Shown one piece after another: positions 55,540-64,000 of a DNA stretch of 64,000 nt; the stretch's first letter is position 1, and each line of letters opens with the position of its first letter. Made by a program: the position numbers and the translations under genes. The notes beneath the pieces were generated by a model that did no database searches, was not told the DNA's origin, and was given only the letters and a program-made list of their open reading frames with translations. The DNA is from Erinaceus europaeus (taxonomy: Eukaryota; Chordata; Mammalia; Eulipotyphla; Erinaceidae), in the NCBI RefSeq assembly GCF_950295315.1, contig NC_080164.1, positions 59,490,003-59,554,002 on the forward strand, in the 5' to 3' direction.

Positions 55540-56890
55540 TTTATTTAAGAAAGGATTAATTAACAAAACCATAGGGTAGGAGGGGTACAACTCCACACAA
55601 TTCCCACCACCCAATCTCCATATCCCACCCCCTCCCCTGATAGCTTTCCCATTCTCCATCTCTCTGGGAGCATGGACCCAGGGTCATTGTGGGTTGCAGA
55701 GGGTAGAAGGTCTGGCTTCTGTAATTGCTTCCCTGCTGAACATGGGCATTGACTGGTTGGTCCATACTCCCAGTCTGCTTCTCTCTTTCCCTAGTAGGGT
55801 GGGTCTCTGGGGAAACGGAGCTCCAGGACACATTGGTGGGGTCTTCAATCCAGGGAAGCCTGGCCAGCATCCCGATGGCATCTGGAACCTGGTGATTGAA
55901 AAAAGAGTTAACATACGAAGCCAAACAAATTGTTGAGCAATCATGGACCCAAAGCTTGGAATAGTGGAGAGGAAGTGTTAGGGAGGTACTCACTGCAAAC
56001 TCTAGTGTACTTCTGCTTTCAGGTATATATTTTGCAGTAGTTTACGGATACGTGTGAACATATGCTCTCTCTCACAGAAACTGGTGTATATCTAGGTTAT
56101 GGGACTTTGTTAGAAAGTGAACCACCTGAGATGGAATTAGAGTATACTATGAAAGGAAAGGTCTCACCTGAGTAATGAAGCTGAAGGGTTGTCATTCCAC
56201 ACGTGAAGTCTCTGGACAAAGTCTGAAGTGAAGCATGTTGAGGTGGCAATCGTTGCGTTGGTTAGGTTGTGATCGGCGGATGCAATATTATTTGATATGG
56301 ATTGGGAGAGGCATATGGGAAAGTGGGCCCTATCCAAGGGTTCCAGGACTGGAGGAAGTAGGGGCTCTATAGTGGAGATGTGAGGTTCCTGCTGTCTTAG
56401 GGTTCAAAAAAACAATGGATAGTTAATATTATCATCACATTAATTGGTAATTGGCTTAACTTTGAAGTCCTTTTGTTAGGGTTTGCTGTACAGTACCCAG
56501 TATCTTGTATATAGCTGTGCTATTGGTTGCTTCTGATCTACTTGGTCTAGGATTTTGAGAGAGTCAGCATATCAAATACACAGCCTATATATTAAAAAGA
56601 TTGTTTGTGTTTTGAAAAACTTTGAGACATACAATTGATTTTCTCCCTCTCATATTAATTAACTAGTGATTGACATGTCTACATTTTGCTAGGAGTGTAC
56701 ATAAACACCATTCCCACCACCAAAAGACTGTGACCCGTCACTCCCACCCATTCCCACTCCCCACTGGCCCAGGAAGCTGCATGTCTACCCCTCACCACAG
56801 GGTTTTTACATTGGTGCCCTACTTACAATTTGGTCAAGTCCTGTTTTTAGTTTCCCTTTCAGATCTTCTTACTCAACTTCTGTTGATGAG
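55540..56890 (-). mobile_element. L1 type A 3' UTR (reference copy)
   Basis: About 1.35 kb downstream of the ORF2 remnant. Its blocks recur as 5'-truncated copies at 7325-9035, 20145-20918, 22336-23112, 35625-36267, 37704-38206 and 53845-54032. This shows they are L1 3' ends, not an independent SINE. Frames of up to 145 codons within it are not conserved between copies. Confidence 0.85.
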
Positions 56891-56907
56891 TGGGATCATC
56901 AACAATC

Positions 56908-58570
56908 TTTTTGATGTGTTGCTGTATCCGGTTGGCCAAGATCTTGTTTAATATTTTGGCATCTATGTTCATCAGAGATATTGGTCTGTAGTTTTCCTTT
57001 TTTGTTCTGTCCCTATCAGCTTTTGGTATCAGGGTGATGTTGGCTTCATAGAAGGTGGAAGGGAGTATTCCTGTTTCTTCAATCTTATGAAAAAGCTTAA
57101 GAAGTAGGGGTACTAACTGTTCCTGAAAGTTTTGTAGAATTTGTTTGTGAAGCCCTCTGGTCCAGGACTTTTGTTGTTGGGGAGATTCTTAATAACAGTT
57201 TCAATTTCTTTGTCTGTGATTGGTGCATTTAAATTTTGTAGTTCTTCTTGGTTCAGTTTTGGAAGGGCATATGCTTCTAGGAATTGTTCCATTTCTTCCA
57301 GATTCTCTAGCTTGGTGGCGTATAGTTCTTCATTGAATTTTCGCAGGATTCTCTGGATTTCTGTGGTGTCAGTTGTGATATCTCCTCCATCGTTTACAAT
57401 TCTATTAATTTGAGTCTTCTCTCTTTTTTGTTTGGTGAGTCTGGCTAGGGGTTTGTCAATTTTGTTTAATCTTTCAAAGAACCAACATTTGGCTTCATTG
57501 ATCTTTGGTATGGTTCTTTTATTTTCAATGTTGTTTATTTCTACTCTAACTTTAGTGATTTCTGTCCTTCTGGTTGCTTTAGGGTTCATTTGTTCCTCTT
57601 CCTCTAAGTCCTTGAGGTGTGTAGTAAAGTCGTTCATTTGAGCTTCTTCTTGGTGTTTAATATGTGATTGTATGGCTATTAGTTTCCCTCTCTGTACTGC
57701 TTTTCCTGTGTCCCAAATATTTTGATAGGTTGTGTCTTCATTTTCATTTGTTTCCAGGAACATTTGAATTTCCTGCTTGAGTGAGTCTCTGACCCATTGG
57801 TTCTTAAGGAGTATGTTGTTTAGTTTCCAAATTCTGTGACTTTTAATAATTGTCTGTTTGTTGTTAAATGTTAGTTTTACTCCACCGTGGTCTGAGAAGA
57901 TACTTGGGATGATTTCAATGCTCTTGAATTTATTGATGCTGTCTTTGTGGCCTAACATGTGTTCTATCCTTGAGTATGTGTTATGCGGATTTGAAAAGAA
58001 GGTGTATTCCAGTTTTTTGGGGGTGAAGGAGTCTGAAAATGTCTAAGAGGTCTAGTCTGTCAATCTCTTCATTCAATTCTCTTGTATCTTTATTGGTTCT
58101 CTGCTTTGTTGATCTATGTGTGAGAGTGAGGTATTGAAGTCTCCCAATATTATTGTTTTACTATTGATGTATTTTTGAAATTCTTTCAGTAGGTGCTTGA
58201 TGTATTTAGATGGTCCCTCATTGGGTTCATAGATGTTAATAATTGTTAAGTCTTCTTGGCTGATTGATCCTCTAATCATTATGTAATGTCCTTGCCTATC
58301 TTTTATTACTTTATTTAATTTAAAATCTATCGTGTCTGAGATGAGAATGGCTGTTCTTGCCCTTTTTTGTGATCCGTTAGCCTGTATGATAGTTTTCCAT
58401 CCTTTCACTTTTAGTCTGTGTTTATCTTGTTGTGACAGATGGGATTCTTGCAAGCAGCATATGGTTGGGTTATGTTTTATGATCCATCCCCCCACTCTGT
58501 GCCTTTTCATGGGTGAGTTTAAGCCATTGACATTTATTGATATTATGGATTTAATGTATTGTACTGCCAT
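56908..58570 (-). pseudogene. L1 ORF2, copy 2, lacking the RT catalytic region
   Basis: The start MAVQYIKSIISINVNGL opens the endonuclease domain with QESH (intact here, unlike copy 1), DFNTSLSH and, after a frameshift, HMLGHKDS and SDHGGVKL. RT begins with [15 protein letters not shown]. Homology to copy 1 then stops at the base equivalent to 1492 of copy 1, just before FADD, and the next sequence is from the far 3' end. Frameshifts near 58073-57958 and 57113. Non-functional. Confidence 0.9.
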
Positions 58571-58632
58571 TGTTCAAAAAAAATTTTTTTGTTTGCTCTG
58601 ATATATTGCAAGTATTATAGTGATGTTCTTGT

Positions 58633-59544
58633 TTATAAGAGGTCTTTTAGAACCTCTTTCAGGGCCGGTTTGGTGATGGTTGCCTCCTTTAACTGTTGTT
58701 TGTCTAAGAAGGTTTAATCCCTCCATCTAGTTTGAATGAAAGTCTAGCAGGATATATTATCCTTGGTTGAAACCTTTTACATTCAGGGCTCGATAGATAT
58801 CTTGCCATTCTCTTCTGGCTTTTAGAGTTTAAGTGGAGAAGTCTGCAGTTTATCTTATGGGTTTTCCCTTCTATGTGACTTTCTGTTTCTCTCTTGCAGC
58901 CTTTAGGATCCTTTCTTTATCCTTACCTCTTCTCATGTGACTATGATGTGTCTTGGTGTCTTCAGTTCTGGGTTGATTCTGTTTGGTACTCTCTGGGCCT
59001 CTTGAATCTTGATGTCCTTTCTGTTATTCAGGTCTGGGAAGTTTTCTTCTATTATTTCCTCTAGAATGTTTGCTTCCCCTTCCTCTCTTTCTTCCTCTGG
59101 CAGGCCAATTATACGCATGTTACTTCTTTTGAGATCATCCCATATGTCTCTGTTGTTGTTTTCAGTGTCTCTCAATCTCTTTTTAAGCTGTTTCACCTCT
59201 TTCTTCGTTTTCTCTAACTCATCCTCTGTCTGACTAATTCTGTTTTCTGCTTCTGTTAGTCTTCTTTCTCTTGCCTCAGCTTCTTTCTTCATTACAGCTA
59301 TTTCAGCTTTCAGTTCTCTAATTGCCTCAAGATAATCAGTATTTTCCTAGGGAGTCTCAACTGTTATTTCCCTAATACTACCATTCCTTTCCTCCAATGT
59401 TGTTTTCATTTCTGGGATTAATAAGTTTATTATTGCTTGCATACTTTTCTTATCTATGATTACTTCTGGCTGTCATGTAGTTTCTTCTGGGCTCTTGTCT
59501 TCATTCATTGGCGTAGCAGTTTTATTTGTTTTTTATCTACCCAT
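58633..59544 (-). pseudogene. L1 ORF1, copy 2, broken
   Basis: Start ATG at 59544 (MGR), stop TAA at codon 4 (59533-59535) and TAG at 59347-59349, both at exactly the positions seen in copy 1. Downstream the frame reads the same coiled coil and RRM-like segments (NMRIIGLPEEE, ENFPDL, TPRHIIV). A 1-base deletion near 58933 then breaks it. Copy 2 keeps KERILKAAREKQKV where copy 1 has a stop, so each copy also has private damage. Confidence 0.9.
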
Positions 59545-59764
59545 TTTTTTGATCTATGTGTTTCTTTTTTTATGCTCTGTTGTTCCTCAGTTGTTGTGTC
59601 TTGAGTACAAGCATCACTGTACTAATTACCTTTATGAAAATTGCACTCACCAACCTCAGGAATTACAGTAGCAACTGAAGCTAGTATTGAAACAGTTTAA
59701 TCACTACTAGTAAGCCAAACAATTTCTCCAGTCTGTGAAAAAATAGTAACCAAATCCCAGTGAA

Positions 59765-60130
59765 TAAGAGAAAAGAAAGAAGCGATAGCAAGAATAGACA
59801 GTTATGCAAATCTACAATCCACTGTATATTCTAGGGGTAACAAGAGGGGAAAGGGAAGTAGAGCAGAGATACACACATAGAGAGTCCACTCGGAGTCAGA
59901 TTTCTTCCCCAAAATAATTCACAAATTCAGAAAGGCAAAGAAGAAGGAAGAAGTGTATGGCAAGATAAAAAAAAAGAAAAAGAAAGAAGGGACAAGAGAG
60001 AGAAAAGGGAAAAGATAAGAAAAAGAGCTGTAATTAAAGAGCAGTGAAAGGAAAGGTTTTTTTTATTACTTTATTTTTAATTTAATTTAATTTAATTTTT
60101 TTGATTAGCTAGGAGGGGTTAGGGAGGGGA
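59765..60130 (-). repeat. L1 5' UTR monomer, ORF1-proximal unit, copy 2
   Basis: Octamer ATGCAAAT at 59804-59811, then the block order described for copy 1. Confidence 0.8.
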
Positions 60131-60364
60131 GAGTCTGTAGAGTAGGTAGGATTAAGGAGACAAGTTCCTCCCACAATAGATAAGATGCCCACTACCCTAG
60201 CACTGAAATATATGCTAAGAGTTAATTCTGTTCAGTCTTATAGGGGGGAAGATATATGCCTTTATATAATATTAATAGTAAAATAGAGCAGGGTAAAAAT
60301 AAAATAAAATAAAAACCCTGTCCCAGATTACCTCAAACCTTGTGATCAGAGGCAGCTGATTGTT

Positions 60365-60790
60365 AAGAATGAGAAAAAAAAAAAAAAACCTCAGGACTAG
60401 ACAAGGATAGCTGAAATTGACAGTTATGGAAATCTACTATCCACTGTATATTCTAGGGGTTTCTAAAGGAGGAAGGAAAGTTGAGCAGAGACACTCGCAG
60501 TGAGAGTCCACACTGAGTCAGAATTCTTCCCCAAAGTAATTCCCAAATGTGTATCAGTGAATTCAAAAAAGCACACTGTTTGGTGGTGTGGGGGCTGGGG
60601 GCTGTGGCTTTGGAAGCTGTACGATTAAGGAAGAAAGGATGACAAGAATGAGAAAAAGAAAAAAGAGAGAGAGAAAAGAAAAAGATAAGAAAAAGAACAG
60701 TCATAAAAGAGCAGTGAAAGGAAAGGTTTTTTTTTAATTTATTTATTTTTAATTATTTAATTAGCTATGCGGGGTGAGGTGGGGGGGGTT
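60365..60790 (-). repeat. L1 5' UTR monomer, 5' unit, copy 2
   Basis: Same blocks, with the octamer mutated to ATGGAAAT at 60426. Spacing to the other unit is about 622 bases. Confidence 0.8.
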
Positions 60791-61127
60791 GGCTACTTAG
60801 AAAGAAAAAAGGCCAAAGGTTTCAAAAGGGTATAGACTTAGAATGAATGATACACCCTGGTGGGACAGGAATTTGGTAAAGAAAGAAGCTCCTAGCAGGG
60901 GAGCCTGCTAGGACTTGGTCCCCAGGGACTGGTTATGGGGGGACAAGGGGAAGGAGGTATGCTTAAAAATTAAAAGGAAAAAAATTTTTTCCCCTTTTTT
61001 TCTACTCTAATTCTTAACCCAAATCAAGTTATAGTCACCTCCTTCGTGTCACCACTAGGACCCCTTATTGACTGGCCTACTAAAGGCAGAAAATCCTACC
61101 GTGTGGTCAGAGCTCAAGCCACTAGCA

Positions 61128-61160
61128 GCTTCTCAGTCGGCCATCTTCCGGGAACCCTCT
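61128..61160 (-). promoter_or_regulatory. YY1-like box at the L1 5' end, copy 2
   Basis: Minus strand GGAAGATGGCCGACTGAG, a closer match to the YY1 consensus than in copy 1. Confidence 0.6.
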
Positions 61161-61176
61161 ACTTTTCAGTTTTTTT
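61161..61176 (+). repeat. Target duplication of L1 copy 2, right
   Basis: ACTTTTCAGTTTTTTT, identical to 55524-55539. Confidence 0.92.
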
Positions 61177-61268
61177 AAGGAGATAATGTATGTGCAAAAA
61201 ACTTTCAGTGAGCTAGTTTAATCAAAAGCTTTTCCTGCATAAATTAAAATAAATTATTTTATAAATTA

Positions 61269-61895
61269 AGGACCAGGAGTCGGACGGTAGCTTGAACTTC
61301 TCTGTTCCAGTCTCTTGGAAACAGAGCTGGCAGTCAGCTGAGGTAAAGAACAAACACCTCATCACAGACCCCTGCAAGCGTCAACCCGGCTTTGACCTAG
61401 CACGTTATGACTGGGCTCTCCTCAATCGCTATCGAACAGGCCATGGCCAGTGCGCTGCTATGTTCCATCGCTGGGGAGCCAGAGACGACCCAAACTGCCC
61501 CTGCGGCTACAGACAGACTATGACCCACATAGTCAACGACTGCCACCTCTCCAGATTCAAAGGAGGTCTCGAAACTTTACATCAGGCTCAACCTGATGCT
61601 GTTGACTTGCTACGGAAGAAGGGCAAACGCTAGAAGAAGAAGAACAGCAGGTTAAGCGCATGTGGCAAAGTGCTAAGACCAGCATAAGGATCCAGGTTTG
61701 AGCCCCCGGCTCCCCACCTGTAGTGGAGTTGCTTCACAGGTGGTGAAGCAGGTCTGCAGGTGTCTTTCTCTCCCCCTCACTGTCTTACCTTCTTCTCTCC
61801 ACTTTTCTCTGTCCTATCCAACAATGACATCAATAACAACAACAACAATAACCACAACAAGGGCAACAAAAAAGGATAAGTAAATATTTAAAAAA
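61269..61895 (+). mobile_element. tRNA-derived SINE interrupted in its A-box by an RTE-like fragment
   Basis: AGGAGTCGGACGGTAGC is the SINE 5' end. After the insert the SINE resumes at 61645 (CAGCAGGTTAAGCGCATGTG) and continues through the B-box AGGTTTGAGCCCCCGG to the A-rich end. Target duplication ATAAATTA at 61261-61268 and 61896-61903. Confidence 0.9.
61292..61644 (+). mobile_element. RTE-like non-LTR retrotransposon, 3' fragment 2
   Basis: A 353-bp insert, open in one frame from its first base to TAG at 61631-61633 and followed by (GAA)n. The ~113-residue C-terminal tail reads RQPGFDLARYDWALLNRYRT at 31-50 and a C-X-C-X7-H-X4-C motif (C69, C71, H79, C84), then FKGGLETLH and a basic end. 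PGFDL, LNR.RTG.G.C and QTM.HIV..C are hallmarks I associate with RTE-like elements of invertebrates and some vertebrates. L1 ORF2 does not end like this. Codons are GC-richer than the surroundings. No clear target duplication beyond 1-3 bases. An inactive fragment; the full element would lie elsewhere in the genome. Confidence 0.82.
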
Positions 61896-61949
61896 ATAAA
61901 TTAGCACCACATAAATATAAAAATGAAATAGAGCCACCATGACAATGTG

Positions 61950-62236
61950 ACTTTTTAAAAAATATTTATTTATTTATTTTCCCTTTTGTTGCCCTTGTTG
62001 CTTTTTATTGTTGTAGTTATTGATGTCGTCGTTGTTAGATAGGACAGAGATAAATGGAGAGAGGAGGGGAAGACAGAGATGGGGAGAGAAAGTTAGACAC
62101 CTGCAGACCTGCTTCACCGGCTGTGAAGTGACTCTCCTGTAGGTGGGGAGCAGAGGGCTCAAATTGGGATCCTTACTCTGGTCCTTGCGCTTGGCGCCAC
62201 CTGCACTTAACCCACTGCGCTACTGCATGACTCCCT
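61950..62236 (-). mobile_element. tRNA-derived SINE (GTAGCGCAGCGGG family), antisense
   Basis: CCCTTTTGTTGCCCTTGTTG, GATAGGACAGAGATAAATGG, CACCTGCAGACCTGCTTCAC, GGTGGGGAGCAGAGGGCTCA and head CTTAACCCACTGCGCTACTG. Target duplication ACAATGTG at 61942-61949 and 62237-62244. Faces the SINE at 61269-61895 across 54 bases. Confidence 0.92.
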
Positions 62237-62283
62237 ACAATGTGGGTTTTTAAATTTTATTTATAAAATGGAAATATTGACAA

Positions 62284-63134
62284 AAATTGCTGAATATTAA
62301 GCTAATTAATATAGTCAATGTAACATTACTACAATTCTACGTAAGTCTATTGCACATGCTTTATCCAGCTACCAAGCTCAGGGAAGGAGAGGATTAAACC
62401 AGTTAGAATTATTTTTAGTTTTCTAAAAGAAACAAAATTAAATTGAGTTAAACAACGTAGAGTTTATTTGAAAGAAGAGTAGAGATGGTATTCTAGCGTA
62501 GGTAGAATGCTTACATGGTGTCCAGACATGCAGTTTTCTTATTTCTGCAGTGTCATCTTTTACTTCTGGCTTCAATTTTCAGTATCACGTCATAGCCCAA
62601 ATTTGATTAGAAGAGATCTTCCCATGACATCTGCATTCTGGAGAAAGGTGTTGTAAGATGACAGAGGAGCAAAAGGGGTGATAATGAGGATTGAGACGGA
62701 AGGCAAAAATAATTAGCTCTTTATAAAGAACTTCTTAGAGCCTTCTCTCATGAAGTGATTAAGATTCGTTTACAGAATGTGGAATATTTTATTTTTTCCA
62801 GGTTGATATAGCCCAAGAGTTTTCTTGCTAAGAGGGAGATTATGGATGCTGTGTAGCTCTCAGTGTTATTGGACTATATGTGATGTGGATTATATCTATG
62901 ATTAACTGTTTACACCTTCTACTGTAATTACAGTAGTTCGTATCCTATAGCTATTTGGCACATTGGTGATGTTTTTTTTAATTGTCTATATTTTTGACAT
63001 TTAAACCATCCTGATAATATTTATTTATTTCACACCAGGGATATCCATGGTGTTCAGCTGATAATTTTGTATGACCTATACATGACGCTATAAATATTCA
63101 AATAAATTTGACAGATAAAAGATTCCCCACCCCT
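62284..63134. other. Unique interval
   Basis: Non-coding, nothing recognised. Confidence 0.5.
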
Positions 63135-63307
63135 GTTCTAAATAGATAGAGGGTGAGATACAGAGAGAGACAGGGCGAGAGACATTGCAGCACTGCTCCA
63201 TATTCTTGGTTTCCCCCTGTAGGTATGCCTATGTGGTAGATTAATGCTTGAACATGGGTACTAACATGTAGCAATTTATGCATTCTACAGAGGGCGCCTC
63301 TTGCTGT
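63135..63307 (-). mobile_element. SINE, antisense, diverged
   Basis: GATACAGAGAGAGACAGGGC, CATTGCAGCACTGCTCCATA and antisense B-box GCTTGAACATGGG. Confidence 0.7.
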
Positions 63308-63324
63308 TCCCAATGCTAAATTTT

Positions 63325-63546
63325 ATTTAATTTAATTAACTTATTTATTTTAATTTTAAATTTTATTTAATTTATAGTATAGACAATTGAGAGGGAAGGG
63401 AGCTACAGAAGGAGGGTAGGGGAGACACTTTCAGCACTACTTCACTGCTTGTGAACTTTCCCTCTGCAGGTGGGGACTGGTGGTTTGAACCTGGGTCCAT
63501 GAGCATAGTACCATGTGCACTTAGTCAAGTGCTCCACCACTTGGTC
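63325..63546 (-). mobile_element. tRNA-derived SINE, GGTGGTGCAC subtype, antisense
   Basis: AT-rich tail, GACAATTGAGAGGGAAGGGA, CCCTCTGCAGGTGGGGACTG, antisense B-box GTTTGAACCTGGG and head GTGCTCCACCACTTGGTCCC. Near-duplicate flanks CAATGCTAAATTTT / CAATACTACATTTT look like an aged target duplication. Confidence 0.85.
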
Positions 63547-63667
63547 CCCAATACTACATTTTTATAACCTGGAATTTTTTCAGTTACTATTTATACTATT
63601 ATTAACAGTATTTTATGTAGAAAATTTTATTTTATTCTTTTATACTATCCTAGTTGTATTTCCATTT

Positions 63668-63990
63668 GAGTTAGCACGAGGACCAGAGTAAGGATCCTGA
63701 TTTGAGCCCTGGGATTCCCCACCTGCAGGGCGATCGCTTCATAAGCCATGAAGCAGGTCTGCAGTTGTCTGTCTTCCTCTCCCCATATCCATCTCTCTTG
63801 ATTTCTCTCTGTCCTATCCAACAACAGCGACATCAATAACAACAATAGTAATAACCACAACAATGATTATAAAAACAACAAGGGCAACAAAAGGGAAAAA
63901 AATAGCCTCCAGGAGTAGTGGATTCATAGTGCAGGCACCGAGCCCCAGCAATAACCCTGGAGACAAAAATAAACAAATAAATAAATAAAG
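63668..63990 (+). mobile_element. tRNA-derived SINE with 3' domain, head degraded
   Basis: Begins near GTTAGCACGAGGACCAGAGT, B-box region GATTTGAGCCCTGGG, body GAAGCAGGTCTGCAGTTGTC, (CAACAA) region, then the 3' domain GCCTCCAGGAGTAGTGGATT, GCAGGCACCGAGCCCCAGCA and an (AAAT)n end. Confidence 0.88.
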
Positions 63991-64000
63991 TAAAAATGCA

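Larger units (their letters stand above)
55540..61160 (-). mobile_element. LINE-1 copy 2: both ends present, internally deleted
   Basis: Insertion with both termini and a perfect 16-bp target duplication. Minus-strand order: 5' end GGTTCCCGGAAGATGGCCGA, tandem-monomer 5' UTR, ORF1 (59544-58633), ORF2 (58570-56908), an internal deletion near 56908, the end of ORF2/3' UTR, and a 3' end ATAAATAAAAAAAA at 55540. It is the best guide here to the whole element: 5' UTR ~1.6 kb and 3' UTR ~1.3 kb. Because the RT catalytic centre is missing it cannot mobilise itself. Confidence 0.95.
59545..61160 (-). promoter_or_regulatory. L1 5' UTR/promoter region, copy 2
   Basis: Same organisation as copy 1: two diverged tandem units (59765-60130 and 60365-60790) and a terminal AAGATGGCCGA box. 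Purine tracts differ in length between copies. Confidence 0.72.
61208..62283 (-). repeat. Right arm of inverted sequence pair, split by two SINEs
   Basis: Reverse complement matches 54001-54148 in order. Insertions at 61269-61895 and 61950-62236 separate the three homologous pieces (61208-61268, 61896-61949, 62237-62283). Confidence 0.8.

Noticed and set aside
55556..55993. 145-codon minus-strand ORF (and the 142-codon one at 37644-38072)
   Set aside because: Both are inside the L1 type A 3' UTR. The frames differ between copies and contain repeat text only.

Overview
This window looks like gene-poor chromosomal DNA from a placental mammal. It holds no recognisable host exon, no RNA gene and no prokaryotic feature. 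About half of it is retrotransposon-derived. The main repeats are a young LINE-1 lineage with a very long 3' UTR, several tRNA-derived SINE families and four solo LTRs, over a layer of ancient mammalian repeats (MLT1-like LTR, MER5-like and other hAT relics, old L1). The dominant SINE head (GTAGCGCAGCGGGTTAAG, B-box GGTTCGAGCCC, then a CAACAA/CAATAA-rich tail) and the matching L1 resemble what I remember of erinaceid (hedgehog) repeats. Erinaceus is my best guess; it comes from recall, not from a search.

Layout. 1-5745: a nearly complete minus-strand L1 whose 3' end lies outside the window. 5930-9035: L1 fragments and a long L1 3' UTR copy that carries a SINE and a solo LTR. 9036-16300: scattered SINEs and two more solo LTRs. 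16330-19850: an ancient minus-strand L1 nested with a younger L1 3' UTR copy (itself hit by an RTE-like fragment) and a fourth solo LTR. 19861-20124: a retrocopy of a cellular mRNA 3' end. 20145-23112: two L1 3' UTR copies, the second with a 5' inversion. 23930-32490: mostly single-copy DNA with an MLT1-like LTR, a MER5-like relic, a strong CTCF-like site and a candidate conserved element. 32500-38206: dense nested SINE/L1 insertions. 38220-53840: the least repetitive part, with further candidate conserved non-coding elements. 54001-63990: a second L1 with intact target-site duplications (55540-61160), flanked by an inverted sequence pair, and a SINE cluster that includes one SINE interrupted by a second RTE-like fragment.

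The parts relate mainly as host and parasite. L1 machinery plausibly made the SINEs and the retrocopy (A-rich tails, 8-16 bp target duplications). The LTRs are recombination remnants with 6-bp duplications. Most novel are two ~97% identical, GC-richer fragments of a non-LTR retrotransposon unlike L1, ending in (GAA)n, which suggest a recent and possibly horizontally acquired element. Also notable are two L1 copies sharing the same two nonsense codons in ORF1, tandem ~610-bp monomers in the L1 5' UTR, and an 8-bp CCACGTGG box shared by three LTRs. I see no evidence of a new multi-gene system.
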